Made by a program: the position numbers and the translations under genes. DNA of 50,622 nucleotides, taken from Kofleriaceae bacterium (GTDB lineage: Bacteria; Myxococcota_A; Polyangia; Haliangiales; Haliangiaceae). The notes beneath the pieces are model-generated. The model saw nothing but the letters and a program-made list of their open reading frames with translations. It searched no databases and had not been told where the DNA came from. How positions within the stretch are numbered: position 1 is the stretch's first letter; each line of letters opens with the position of its first letter. This document shows, one piece after another, positions 37,843 to 47,159 of this stretch. The stretch is taken from assembly GCA_020633495.1 (NCBI GenBank), contig JACKDR010000038.1, forward strand, positions 1 to 50,622. The letters run 5' to 3'.

Positions 37843-39696
37843 TCAGGGCGGCAGGGCCTGGCCGAACCGCTCGAGGTAGCCCTTGCGGAGCTCGTCGAGG
37901 GCGGCGTCGTCCTTGATCCGGTCGTAGGCCTTGGCCAGGGCCCGCCAGGCCTGGCCGAGGTCGGGATCGACCGCGATCGCGGCGCGCAGCTCGTCGATGC
38001 CGGCCGGGGTCTGGCTGGGGCTGCGCATGATGAGGATGCCGAGCAGGTAGTGGGCCCAGGCGGTGCCGTCGTAGGCGCTGATGGCGCGCCGGCACAGCTT
38101 CTTGGCCTCGGCCTCGTGCTTGCGGCGCATCGCCAGGTCGCAGCGCGCCGCCAGCAGCCCGGGCGCGCCGGGCCAGGTCTTCTCGGCCTTGCGCGCGGCC
38201 CGCTCGGCGGCGTCGAGCTTGCTGGCGTAGACCAGATCGAGGATCTCGCGGACCGCCGCGACCAGCGCGGCCTCGTTGTCGGGCGCGATCTTGAACTTCT
38301 TGCCGTCGCGCGGGACGCCGTAGCGGGCCCGGGTGCTGGCGGCCCAGCGCGCGATCGGGTGATCGGCGACGCCGCTCTGCGCGATCGCGTCCTCGGTCCA
38401 GGTCAGGCTGCCCAGGCCCTGGTAGATCGCGGCGAGCTGCAGCCACGCGTCGCCGCGGCCCTCGGTGAGGTTGGAGATGCGCGCCTTGGCGAGGTCGAGC
38501 TGGGCCAGCGCGGCGGGGACGTCGCCGGCGCCGAGCAGCGAGGTCGCGATCGCGATGTACGGCCCGGGGTCGGCCGGGGCCAGCTCGGCGGCGCGCTCGC
38601 ACACCTGCGCCGCCTGCTCGTCCTTGGGGCCGCGCGCCGCCAGCTGGATCTGGCAGGCCAGCAGCCGGATCTGCGCGTTGGCCGGGTACGCGGCGATGAT
38701 CGGGTCGAGCTCGGCGAGGGCCTCGTCGAAGCGCGCCGCCCGGGCCAGCTTCTCGGCGTGCTGGTACTGCGCCAGCGCCGCGGCCGGCACCGGCGACGCG
38801 GTGAGCCCGGCGTCGATCGCGGCGATGTCGGCGCGCAGGCCGGCGACCATCGCCGCCTTCTCGTCGGCGTCCCAGCCGCCCCAGTCCTCGCGCTCGATCG
38901 CGTCGAGGATGCGGCCGTAGGTGCCGCGCGGATCGCGGGCGTCGGCCGGCTTGAGCCGGTCCTCGATCGCGATCATCATCAGCTCGCGGTTGCGATCGCT
39001 GATCCCGGTCTGCTGCGCCGAGTACGACGGGTGCAGCAGCCACGCCGGGTCGGTCTCGTGGATGGCGCCGAGGCTGTGGGCCAGCTCGTGGACCAGCACG
39101 ACGGTCTCCTTGTGGCGGCGGCGGGCGTCGTGGACCTCGTCGCGCTCGGCCTGGTCGAGGTCGGGGAAGGCGCGGGCGAACGCCTTGCGCTCCTCGAGGT
39201 CGGCGTAGCCGCGCAGCATCAGGTGCGGGCCCAGCAGCTCGGCGACGCCGAGCTCGTCCATCGTCGCCGACACCAGCGGCAGCGCCGAGGTCAGGCCGAT
39301 CACGAACGCGACGTCGTCGCCGGGGTCGAGCTGGGACAGCACCTGCAGATCGTCGCGCAGCGACGCGTCGGGGGCCCGGCGGTCCCACTCGAGGTACTCG
39401 GCCTCGAGCCGGACGCCGAGCATCGGCACCAGCATCTGGTTGGCGTAGTCGAGCTGGTCCCCGAAGGTCTGCTTCCAGTGCAGGTGCTGGGCCCGGTAGT
39501 CGGCGTCGGCGTAGACCCGGACCCGCGCGATCCGCGGCTCGCCGTCCCACTGCTTGCGGGCCTCCAGCGTCGCCGGCAGCGCGCTGCCCAGCGCCTTGCG
39601 CTGCGACTTGATGTACGACGGCGTGCACGCGCCCAGCGCCGCGATCACGGCGAGGGCGCCGAGGCTGGCGACGAGGGCGACGGCGCGACGGCTCAC
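37843..39696 (-). CDS. lipoprotein zinc metallopeptidase with TPR domain
   Basis: This 617-residue protein has a lipoprotein signal (ALAVIAALGAC, Cys24). The peptidase domain extends to about residue 260 and contains the full zinc motif HELAHSLGAIHE (H203, E204, H207, H213) of matrixin/metzincin type. A later Met in RELMMIAIEDR may be the Met-turn, but this is uncertain. The region from about 290 to the end is TPR-like (ALAQYQHAEKLARAARFDEA; AWRALAKAYDRIKDDAALDE). It is the first gene of a probable operon with the FHA protein (36 bases downstream) and the TPR-kinase. It should work in the periplasm or at the inner face of the outer membrane. The substrate is unknown. Confidence 0.82.
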   Translation of the reverse strand: MSRRAVALVASLGALAVIAALGACTPSYIKSQRKALGSALPATLEARKQWDGEPRIARVRVYADADYRAQHLHWKQTFGDQLDYANQMLVPMLGVRLEAEYLEWDRRAPDASLRDDLQVLSQLDPGDDVAFVIGLTSALPLVSATMDELGVAELLGPHLMLRGYADLEERKAFARAFPDLDQAERDEVHDARRRHKETVVLVHELAHSLGAIHETDPAWLLHPSYSAQQTGISDRNRELMMIAIEDRLKPADARDPRGTYGRILDAIEREDWGGWDADEKAAMVAGLRADIAAIDAGLTASPVPAAALAQYQHAEKLARAARFDEALAELDPIIAAYPANAQIRLLACQIQLAARGPKDEQAAQVCERAAELAPADPGPYIAIATSLLGAGDVPAALAQLDLAKARISNLTEGRGDAWLQLAAIYQGLGSLTWTEDAIAQSGVADHPIARWAASTRARYGVPRDGKKFKIAPDNEAALVAAVREILDLVYASKLDAAERAARKAEKTWPGAPGLLAARCDLAMRRKHEAEAKKLCRRAISAYDGTAWAHYLLGILIMRSPSQTPAGIDELRAAIAVDPDLGQAWRALAKAYDRIKDDAALDELRKGYLERFGQALPP

Positions 39697-39743
39697 CGGG
39701 CCAGGATGGCGCGCCGCCGCCTGCGGAGCAAGCTGGGGTCCGG

Positions 39744-42700
39744 CTACTTCACCGCCGCGGTCACCCAGAAGTCGCGCGGGTACAGCCGGTACAGCACGCC
39801 GTCGTCGCCCTCGGCGGTCGCCAGGTACCGGGCCCAGGCGTCGAGCTGGGCGTCGGGGCCGATCACGAAGTAGACGGCGTCGGCGACCGACGCCGACGCC
39901 GGGCCGTAGCCGGGCAGGACCTTGCCGTAGACGCCCTCCATGCGCCGGAACAGCTCCGCGCCCAGGCCGTCGCGGCCGCGCAGCCGCAGCAGGTGGTCAC
40001 GGAAGCGTCGCACCGTGTCGGGCGCGACGCCGTCGGCGAGATCGTCGGCGATGCCCTGGGCGCGGCGCTCGTAGCTGGCGGCGACCCGCGAGCTGAAGGC
40101 CTCGGCGATCGCGTAGTCGGCGAGGGCGGGATCGACCTCGGCGCGGCGCAGCTCGCCGATCACGAAGCTCAGGGTCTGCGGCAGCTCGGGGCAGCGCTCG
40201 GCGTAGTAGCGGATCCGGCCCAGGCTGACGCTCGGGCGCAGGCCGTTGGAGTAGGCCAGGCCGGCGGCCCAGGTCTTCATGAAGATGCTGTGGCCGCCGT
40301 GACCGGTGTAGAGGTTGCCGGCCAGGTAGTCGAGCAGGGCGTCGTCGGTGTCGTCGGCGAACGACGCGCCGGGCGCCGAGTTTACGAAGACGCCGCTCGA
40401 GGTCGACGGGTTGACCAGGCCGACGAAGCGCGGCGTCGCGCCCGGGACCCGGCCGCGGACGCGGTCGTCGATGGTGGCGGCGTCGCCGTAGCGCGGGCGC
40501 GCCGGCGCGGCCTGATCGAGGCCGGCGACCAGCGTGGTCAGCTCGCCGCGCAGCACCTCGGTGCTGGCGGTGGAGCCCACCATCCACGCCCGCGCGTTGC
40601 CGGCGGCGAACACGGCGCGGCGCACCCGGTCGAGCCCGGCGAGCGCGGCGTCGGCGCCGGCCTCGAGATCGGTCGCCATCTCCTTGCACAGGTAGGCCCA
40701 GTCGGCGGCGAGGGCGTCGTCGGGCAGATCGGCGAGCAGCGCGGCGAGGTCGTGGCCGGCGTCGACCAGCAGCGCACGCGCCGCGGCCGAGGTCTTCGCC
40801 GCCACCGGCAGGTAGCGGACGATGGCCTTGTCGGGCTTCGCCGGCGGCGCGGCGAGGGCGGCGGCGAGCTGGCCCAGGTGCGCCCGGTCGAGCGTGGCGC
40901 CGGCGGCCGCCGCGGCGCGCAGCGCGCGGGTGACCTCGGCGGTGACCGCGGCGTCGCCGGGATCGGCGAGCATCCAGCGCAGCCGGTGGACGTCGTGGGC
41001 CTGGGTCAGGAAGCTCTGGGTGTGGAGGTACTGGGGCCAGCGCTGGCGCCAGTACGCGGTCGCCGGGTCCTCGACCCAGTCCTCCTCACGGCCCTGCATC
41101 GTCTTGCGCAGCGTCGTGAGCTGCTGCGCCACCGCGTCGCGCAGGCGCGGCAGGTTGGCGCGCCGCCAGTCGGGGCTGGCCAGCAGCCGGCGCATCCAGG
41201 TCAGGGCGCGGCGGCTCTCGTCGAGGTCGTTGCCGGCGCCGCGCGCCAGCAGCTCGATCCGGCCGGTGCTCGGGTTGGCGTCGTAGCCGAACGACAGGCC
41301 GAGGACCTCGCGGCGCAGCGCCTCCTTGACCTGCTCCGACGGTGTCGCCTGGCCGTCCTCGAACAGGCCGGCGTCGACGAGCAGGGTCGGCAGCATCGCC
41401 AGGTACGGCAGGTCGGCCTCGGCGACCGCGTCGACCCGGAACGCGACCCCGGCCGTGCTCGACGTCATGCTGTCGAAGCGCGAGGTCACCAGCGGCACCT
41501 TCCCGGGCAGCTCGGCCTGGTCGTAGCGCAGCTCGTCATCGCGGGTCATCGGCGGCGAGTCGATGAACGGCGGCATCGTCTGGCCGCGCGCGGCCTGCTC
41601 CAGCTTCGCGGTCTCGGCGTCGTAGGCGGCGGCGAAGTCGCGCAGCACCTTGGCGGTGTCGTCGGTGCCCGCGGCCTTGGCCAGGCGCGCCAGCTCGGCG
41701 GTCGCGCGGTCCTTGCGCTCGCGATCGAGCGTGATCCGCAGCTCGGGGCTGGGCCGCGCGGCGACGACGTACGGCGCGTCGAGCAGGCCCCACGCCTCGA
41801 GACGGCTGCGCCACGGGTTGCCGCCGGCGGCGAGCACCTGCTCGATCGCGGCCAGCTGCGGCCGCAGCGTCAGCGACTTCTGGAAGCCGTCGACGCGCTC
41901 GAGATCGAGCAGCTGGCCCATCCACTCGGAGCCGGTGCCGCGGAAGCCGAAGGCGGGGGGCGAGTTGAGGAACTTGGCGAGGGCGCGGCGCTGGCTGGTC
42001 AGCCGGCTCGACACCCGGGCGGCCAGGGTCTTCAGCTCGGGGGCGTCGTCGGGCAGCGCCGCGATCCGCGCCAGCTCGTCGTGGACCACCTTGCGCACCG
42101 CGGCCTCGTCGGCCTCGGTGAGGTGGGCGGCGGCGACGCCCTCGAGGCCGACGTAGACCGGCTGGCCCAGGTCGGTCGAGACGTAGCTCCACACCGCGGT
42201 GGCGCCGGTGTCGAGGGTGCGCGTCTTGCCGTCGACCAGCGCGCCGTAGAGGTTGGTGCTCTCGTCCCCGGCGACCGCGTCGAGGAACAGCGTCATCAGC
42301 GTGCGCTCGGTCAGGTCGAGGTCGCGGGTCGCCGGCCACACCAGCATCATCGGGCTGGCCTGGGTGGCGTCGGCGGACGGGTAGTCGACCACCGCGGTGG
42401 CGCCCGGCGCGGCGCCGGCGGCGGGCGGCAGGTCGGCGACGGTCATGGCGTGGCCGGTGCGGCCGGCGAGCCGATCGAGGATCGCGCCGGTGTGGTCGAG
42501 GACGTCGCCCAGCTCCATCGAGCCCGGGAACGCGCCGATCATGCCCATGTTGCCGAGGTAGTAGTGGTCGCGGTGGAACGTGCGGATGTCGTCGGGCGTC
42601 ATCGTGCGGATCGCGGCGGGCTCGCCACCCTGTGACATCGCCAGCGGATGACGAGGTCCCCAGACCATGTGGCCGGCCTGTTCCCACAGCAGGCGGTCGG

Positions 42701-43322
42701 GCTGCTCGTAGGACCGGACCATCTCGTTGTAGACCGTGCCCTTCTCCTCGAGCCGCAGCGTGCCGTCGTCGTTCTTGCTGACGCCGAAGTTGCGGACCTC
42801 GCGCCGGATCTCCTCGTCGGTGTAGTCCGGGTTGATCAGCGCGTCGAGCTGGTCGTCGAAGACGTCCCAGAAGACGTCGTGGCCGGCGACGGTGTGGAAG
42901 TGGTAGCAGGTCCGCCACTGCATCGTGAACGCCGACGACTCGGCCAGCGACATCGCCTGCTTGCTGCCGAAGGCGCGGCCGCGGTTGCCCTTGCCCAGCA
43001 GCAGGTGCTCCTGGGTGTGGGGCTCGCCCTGATCCGAGGTCGGGAAGCTGTTGACCCAGATGAAGCCCTGCGGCGCCGACTCGATGCGCAGGTAGTCGAA
43101 GACGAACCCGGTGCCCTGGTGGACGAAGCGGGCGCCCATCGGCTGGTCGGTGTCGTCGAGGTAGACCGCGGTGGCGGTGAAGCCGTGGGTCTGCTGGCCC
43201 TCGGTGAGCGAGGCCAGCGCGACCGGCGCGGGTGGGGGCGGGGGAGGGGGCACGGGCTTGCTCTTGCCGCCGCAGGCCAGGGACAGGGCCAGGGCCAGGG
43301 CGATCAGGTGGCGGGGCGACAT
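39744..43322 (-). CDS. M16C-type (PreP-like) zinc metallopeptidase, lipoprotein
   Basis: This 1192-residue protein starts MSPRHLIALALALSLACGGK (lipobox SLAC, Cys17), followed by a Pro-rich linker. The inverted zinc motif HxxEH is present as HTQEH (102-106). The third ligand is probably E200 in GTVYNEM, about 94 residues later, the spacing seen in presequence protease (M16C). Four half-domains over about 1100 residues are expected and fit the length. Family members degrade peptides of up to about 65 residues in a closed chamber; this one would act in the periplasm. The gene is on the same strand as the metalloprotease operon, whose first gene starts 47 bases further on. It has no frame breaks. 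Confidence 0.87.
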   Translation of the reverse strand: MSPRHLIALALALSLACGGKSKPVPPPPPPPAPVALASLTEGQQTHGFTATAVYLDDTDQPMGARFVHQGTGFVFDYLRIESAPQGFIWVNSFPTSDQGEPHTQEHLLLGKGNRGRAFGSKQAMSLAESSAFTMQWRTCYHFHTVAGHDVFWDVFDDQLDALINPDYTDEEIRREVRNFGVSKNDDGTLRLEEKGTVYNEMVRSYEQPDRLLWEQAGHMVWGPRHPLAMSQGGEPAAIRTMTPDDIRTFHRDHYYLGNMGMIGAFPGSMELGDVLDHTGAILDRLAGRTGHAMTVADLPPAAGAAPGATAVVDYPSADATQASPMMLVWPATRDLDLTERTLMTLFLDAVAGDESTNLYGALVDGKTRTLDTGATAVWSYVSTDLGQPVYVGLEGVAAAHLTEADEAAVRKVVHDELARIAALPDDAPELKTLAARVSSRLTSQRRALAKFLNSPPAFGFRGTGSEWMGQLLDLERVDGFQKSLTLRPQLAAIEQVLAAGGNPWRSRLEAWGLLDAPYVVAARPSPELRITLDRERKDRATAELARLAKAAGTDDTAKVLRDFAAAYDAETAKLEQAARGQTMPPFIDSPPMTRDDELRYDQAELPGKVPLVTSRFDSMTSSTAGVAFRVDAVAEADLPYLAMLPTLLVDAGLFEDGQATPSEQVKEALRREVLGLSFGYDANPSTGRIELLARGAGNDLDESRRALTWMRRLLASPDWRRANLPRLRDAVAQQLTTLRKTMQGREEDWVEDPATAYWRQRWPQYLHTQSFLTQAHDVHRLRWMLADPGDAAVTAEVTRALRAAAAAGATLDRAHLGQLAAALAAPPAKPDKAIVRYLPVAAKTSAAARALLVDAGHDLAALLADLPDDALAADWAYLCKEMATDLEAGADAALAGLDRVRRAVFAAGNARAWMVGSTASTEVLRGELTTLVAGLDQAAPARPRYGDAATIDDRVRGRVPGATPRFVGLVNPSTSSGVFVNSAPGASFADDTDDALLDYLAGNLYTGHGGHSIFMKTWAAGLAYSNGLRPSVSLGRIRYYAERCPELPQTLSFVIGELRRAEVDPALADYAIAEAFSSRVAASYERRAQGIADDLADGVAPDTVRRFRDHLLRLRGRDGLGAELFRRMEGVYGKVLPGYGPASASVADAVYFVIGPDAQLDAWARYLATAEGDDGVLYRLYPRDFWVTAAVK

Positions 43323-43384
43323 GGCCCCGATCTACCGCGGCGCGGCCGCGGGCGCGACCCGGACGCGACGCCTTCGGACGCGGG

Positions 43385-43696
43385 TCAGTCGATGCCGAAC
43401 GAGGTCACGCAGCGCGCGATGTCGGTGGCTAGCGCGAGCTGCTCGGTGCCCAGCGACTTGGCGTCGCTGACGCCGGCGAGCATGGCCTCCATGCGACGGT
43501 CGATGACCTCGGCGCACGCGCGGTCCTCGCACGCGTCGCACTCGGCCTTGATCTTGGTGAGCTCGTCGACCGAGAGGTCGGCGCCGGGCGTCGCCTTCGC
43601 CTTGTCCTTGCCGCAGGCGCCGAGGCCGAGGCCGAGGCCGACCCCGAGACCGAGGACGATCGCGAGCGCCAGGGGTAGGGTGTGGACATGTCGCAT
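43385..43696 (-). CDS. small Cys-containing lipoprotein
   Basis: This 103-residue protein starts MRHVHTLPLALAIVLGLGVG and continues with a Gly-Leu-rich signal peptide that ends at the lipobox LGAC (Cys28). The mature part is short and helical with four more Cys residues: AECDACEDRACAEVIDRRME and, near the end, IARCVTSFGID. These could form two disulphides. No family is recognised. It is upstream of the M16C gene on the same strand (62-base gap) and divergent from the outer-membrane-like gene at 43909. Confidence 0.65.
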   Translation of the reverse strand: MRHVHTLPLALAIVLGLGVGLGLGLGACGKDKAKATPGADLSVDELTKIKAECDACEDRACAEVIDRRMEAMLAGVSDAKSLGTEQLALATDIARCVTSFGID

Positions 43697-43908
43697 GGTG
43701 GCTCCTCCTCGCACCAGCATAGCGCCGGCGCGTGCGTGCTCGCGTGCCGCGATGGTATCGTCGCCGCGGCGCACGGCTTGCAACCTGCCCGGGGCGAGGC
43801 CCGCACGACCGCAAGGGGCGGTCGAGGCGGGCGCTCGGCACCGGGGCTGTGCAACCCCCGTACAGCCCAACGACCTGCACGCCCGACGTCTCGCCCCCGG
43901 AGGAGCCG

Positions 43909-44610
43909 ATGCCGCACCCAGCCGTACCTCGCACGCTCGCCGTCTGCCTCGCGATGGCGCTCACGATCCCGGCGAGCCGGGCCCTCGCCGACGATGACGA
44001 CAGCAGCCCCGTCGACTGGGGCGTCGGCGTCCAGGCCCACCGCGGCCACGTGTCGCGCGGGCTGCAGAAGCTGTTCGTCGACGACAGCCCCGGCGGCGCG
44101 ACCCAGGACGGCGGCGGCATCACCTTCACCCGCCGCGGCAAGCAGCTCGAGCTGGTGATCGGCCTCGGCTTCGATCCCCTCGACGGCGTCGACGGCTACT
44201 ACCTCAAGAAGAGCGGCACCGCGACCACCGCGGGCGACGTCGACTACATGGAGTTCCACCAGCTGCAGTGGTTCACCGCCGACTTCACGGTGGTCGGGCG
44301 GCTGTCGCTGCACAAGATCCTGGCCCTGCGCTACGGCGCCGGCCTCGGCTTCGGCGTGGTCCGCGGCGAGGCCCGCAAGACCGACGCGATCTGCACCAGC
44401 GACCGGCTGCAGCAGGACTGCATGATCGATCCCAACGCGGTCGACGTCGACGTCCCGGCCGACATCCCGCCGGTGCTGCCGGTGGTCAACCTCCTGGTCG
44501 GCGCCGAGCTGCGACCGTTCCGCTTCCTCAGCGTCTACGTCGACGCCGGCCTGCACTCGGTGCCCTACGTCGGCGCCGGCGTCACGCTGTATCTGTGGAA
44601 GGGGCACTGA
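43909..44610 (+). CDS. secreted outer-membrane beta-barrel-like protein
   Basis: This 233-residue protein starts at an ATG with GGAGGAG about 6 bases upstream (MPHPAVPRTLAVCLAMALTI). Its signal peptide is cleaved near ASRALA/DDDD. The mature part alternates hydrophobic and polar residues, as in barrel strands: LELVIGLGFDPLD, TVVGRLSLHKILALRYGAGLG, VVNLLVGAELRPFRFLSVYV, SVPYVGAGVTLYLW. Two Cys residues (ICTSDRLQQDCM) may close a loop. The length fits a small outer-membrane barrel of eight or ten strands. No family name can be given. Confidence 0.65.
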   Translation: MPHPAVPRTLAVCLAMALTIPASRALADDDDSSPVDWGVGVQAHRGHVSRGLQKLFVDDSPGGATQDGGGITFTRRGKQLELVIGLGFDPLDGVDGYYLKKSGTATTAGDVDYMEFHQLQWFTADFTVVGRLSLHKILALRYGAGLGFGVVRGEARKTDAICTSDRLQQDCMIDPNAVDVDVPADIPPVLPVVNLLVGAELRPFRFLSVYVDAGLHSVPYVGAGVTLYLWKGH

Positions 44611-44736
44611 GCGGCGGCGTCGCGCGGCGCCACGGTCGCGGTGCGACGAGCGTCGGATCTGGCCACACCCGGCGCCGGCGCCGACAGCGATCTCGCCGAC
44701 CTGCGCGCGGCACGTCGGTTGCTGTGTCCCGGGACC

Positions 44737-45990
44737 ATGAAGCCCACGTCGCTCGCGGTCGTCGCCGCCCTCTGCGCCCTGGTGGCCTGCGGCGCCTGCG
44801 GCGGCGGCGGCGACACCGCCGACGCGGGTGATGACGCCGCCCCCGACGCCGCGCCCGACGGCTCCGGCGCTCCCGATGCGGCCGTCGACGGCGCGCCGTC
44901 GGCGTGCCCCGAGGTCACCGCGCTGGCCACCGGCACCGCGACCGAGGTGACCGTGATCGGCGACCCCGGCTCGACGATGGGGATCTTCGATCCGTCGCTG
45001 GTGTACCCGGACGGCGCGCCGGGCGGCGCGATGAGCTACTCGAGCGTGCCGGACCAGCACTCGATCCGGACCCGGATCGCGCTGTCCGGCGACGCCGGCG
45101 CGTCCTGGACCTTCGTCGTCGAGGTCAACGCGCCGCAGGCGGCGACGATCACCACCGCCGACACCGTCGAGTGCCCCGGCGGTACCTGCACCGGCGCGTT
45201 CATCAGCGAGGTGTCGTCCCTGATCATCGACCCCGACGATCCCGATCCGACCCGGCGCTGGAAGCTGCTCGCGCACCGCTACCTGGTCGAGTCCGACGAC
45301 ACGCTGCACTACCGCTACGGCACGATCACGCTGCAGACCGCGGCCGCCCCCGAGGGGCCGTGGACGGCGCCGGCGCCGCTGATCGGCTGGGACTCGCCGG
45401 CGGCGGTGTCGTCGGCCGGCGTCGTCACCAACGCCTCGGCGCTGGCGGGCACCGCCGACTGCGTCGCGCTGACCGAGCCCGGCGCGTTGTGGCGCCCGGC
45501 GCCGGCGGGCGGGACGTCGTCGATCGATCTCGCGCTCGGCTGCGTCTACCTCGACGGCGCGACGCCGCGGATCCGGATCGTCCTCTTGCGCTCGGACGAC
45601 CACGCCGCCAGCTGGCGCTTCGTCAGCGATCTGCTCGACGCCGACGACGCCGCGTGCCTCGACGCCGACGCGACCCGCACCGTCAACGCCGCCGATCTGT
45701 TCTACGCCGGCGGCGTCGAGTACCTGGCGGCGACCCCGTCGCACGGCGGCGCCGGCTACGAGGGCTGCCTGGTCATCCCGGTCGACGATCCCGACGCCGG
45801 CGCGGTGCGCCGCGACGCCCTCGGCCGGGTCGTCCCGGTGCGCGCGCTGGTGGCGTCGCCGACCCGGTTCGCCGGCGCCTGCGCCTACGCCGAGGGGGCG
45901 ACCGCGCTGGGCTACGTCGTCCCGGTCGGGTTCCTCGACGCGCCGCCGCGGGTGTTCCGCATCTTCGCGACCGGCCCGTCGGCGCCGTGA
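44737..45990 (+). CDS. lipoprotein with beta-propeller/sialidase-like domain
   Basis: This 417-residue protein starts MKPTSLAVVAALCALVACGA (lipobox LVAC, Cys18), followed by a Gly run and an Asp/Ala/Pro-rich linker (DTADAGDDAAPDAAPDGSGA). The domain from about residue 55 includes SIRTRIALSGDAGASWTFVV and IRIVLLRSDDHAASWRFVSD. Each has an S.D.G.SW or S.DH..SW pattern, like the Asp-box repeats of sialidase-type beta-propellers. No catalytic Arg triad is evident, so binding rather than hydrolysis is likely. It lies 126 bases after the barrel-like gene and 56 bases before the flippase-like gene. Confidence 0.68.
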   Translation: MKPTSLAVVAALCALVACGACGGGGDTADAGDDAAPDAAPDGSGAPDAAVDGAPSACPEVTALATGTATEVTVIGDPGSTMGIFDPSLVYPDGAPGGAMSYSSVPDQHSIRTRIALSGDAGASWTFVVEVNAPQAATITTADTVECPGGTCTGAFISEVSSLIIDPDDPDPTRRWKLLAHRYLVESDDTLHYRYGTITLQTAAAPEGPWTAPAPLIGWDSPAAVSSAGVVTNASALAGTADCVALTEPGALWRPAPAGGTSSIDLALGCVYLDGATPRIRIVLLRSDDHAASWRFVSDLLDADDAACLDADATRTVNAADLFYAGGVEYLAATPSHGGAGYEGCLVIPVDDPDAGAVRRDALGRVVPVRALVASPTRFAGACAYAEGATALGYVVPVGFLDAPPRVFRIFATGPSAP

Positions 45991-46046
45991 CCGCGGGCGC
46001 CCCGGCTTGCGCCGGCGGCGCCGGCCGGCGACGCTGGGGCCCGGGC

Positions 46047-47159
46047 ATGACCACCCCCGCGCACGACGACGCCGGCGCGGCCGCGCCGGCCAGCCTGCCC
46101 ACCGTCGATCGGCACCTGGCCAGCCACGTCTTCAACGTCGCGGTGCTGGTGATCGGCCTCGGGCTGCTGGCGTGGATGGTCCACGATCTCGGCCTCGACC
46201 GGGCGCGCGCGGTGCTGCGCGACGCCGGCGGCTGGTTCCCGCTGATCGTCGCGCTCGACGTCGCCGCGATGGCGTGCGACGCCGCCGCGGTCCACGCCTT
46301 CATGCGGCCCGAGGCCCGGATGGTGTCGTTCTGGCGGGTGCTGGCGGCGCAGGCCAGCGGCCGCGCCGTCAACATCCTCACCCCGGGCGGCGCGCTCGGC
46401 GAGGCCACCAAGGTCACGATGCTGGTCAGCCACGCGCCGCGCGCGCGCGTCGTGTCGGCGATCGTCCTCGCCGACCTGGCCAGCTTCTACCTGTCGGTGA
46501 CGATCGTCGTCCTCGGCGTGCCCTTGACCCTGCTGATCGCCGATCTGCCCCACGACCTCCAGGTCCTGATCTGGATCGGGCTCGCCGTGCTGGTCCCGCT
46601 GATGGCCGGCCTCGGGGTCCTGGTCCACCGCGGCGCGGTCGGGAGCCTGGTCGGCACGCTGCGCGGGCTGCGCGTCATCTCCGCGGCGCGGGCGCGGTCG
46701 TGGCGCGACCGCCTCGCCGAGATCGACGGCCACATCCGCGAGCTGCAGGCGGCGCGCAGCGAGGGCACCCGGATCGGCCTGGTCTTCGTCGGCGCGTCGC
46801 GGCTGATCGCGTGGGGCACGCTGGTGATCGTGCTGCGCGCGATCGACGTCCACGTCACCGCGACCCTGTTCGTCGCGGTGGTGTCGTGCGGCGTGCTGAT
46901 CGGCTGGATCGCCGCGGTCGTGCCGCTCGGCCTCGGCGTCGCCGACGGCAGCAACTACGCCCTGTTCGACGCCCTCGGCGCGTCGGGCGCGCACGGTCTG
47001 TTCATGACCCTGCTCAACCGGGCGCGCAGCCTGACCATCGCGGTGCTCGGCCTGGTGACCATGGGCGTCGGCCACACGCTGACCCGGATCTCGCTGGCGC
47101 GCCGCCGCCGTCGCCTGCTCGCGATGCGTCGCCGCCGCGACGGCGAGGACGCGCCGTGA
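46047..47159 (+). CDS. UPF0104 / lysylphosphatidylglycerol-synthase-type flippase membrane protein
   Basis: This 370-residue integral membrane protein has about eight hydrophobic segments. It matches the LPG_synthase_TM (UPF0104, YbhN-like) family by FWRVLAAQASGRAVNILTPG followed by GALGEATKVTML, and later VVPLGLGVADGSNYALF. The N.LTPG..GE..K motif is the family signature. Members move lipids or hydrophobic precursors across the membrane. The C-terminus is a very basic tail (SLARRRRRLLAMRRRRDGED). Its stop overlaps the start of the next gene (GTGA), which shows translational coupling. Confidence 0.8.
   Translation: MTTPAHDDAGAAAPASLPTVDRHLASHVFNVAVLVIGLGLLAWMVHDLGLDRARAVLRDAGGWFPLIVALDVAAMACDAAAVHAFMRPEARMVSFWRVLAAQASGRAVNILTPGGALGEATKVTMLVSHAPRARVVSAIVLADLASFYLSVTIVVLGVPLTLLIADLPHDLQVLIWIGLAVLVPLMAGLGVLVHRGAVGSLVGTLRGLRVISAARARSWRDRLAEIDGHIRELQAARSEGTRIGLVFVGASRLIAWGTLVIVLRAIDVHVTATLFVAVVSCGVLIGWIAAVVPLGLGVADGSNYALFDALGASGAHGLFMTLLNRARSLTIAVLGLVTMGVGHTLTRISLARRRRRLLAMRRRRDGEDAP

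Noticed and set aside
37816..42635. Long plus-strand frames opposite the metalloprotease and M16C genes
   Set aside because: They overlap genes with clear catalytic motifs and consist of low-complexity Arg/Gly/Ala sequence without family features.
43732..43908. An upstream extension of the barrel-like protein
   Set aside because: The added 59 residues have no signal peptide character. The ATG at 43909 follows GGAGGAG and starts a clean signal peptide.
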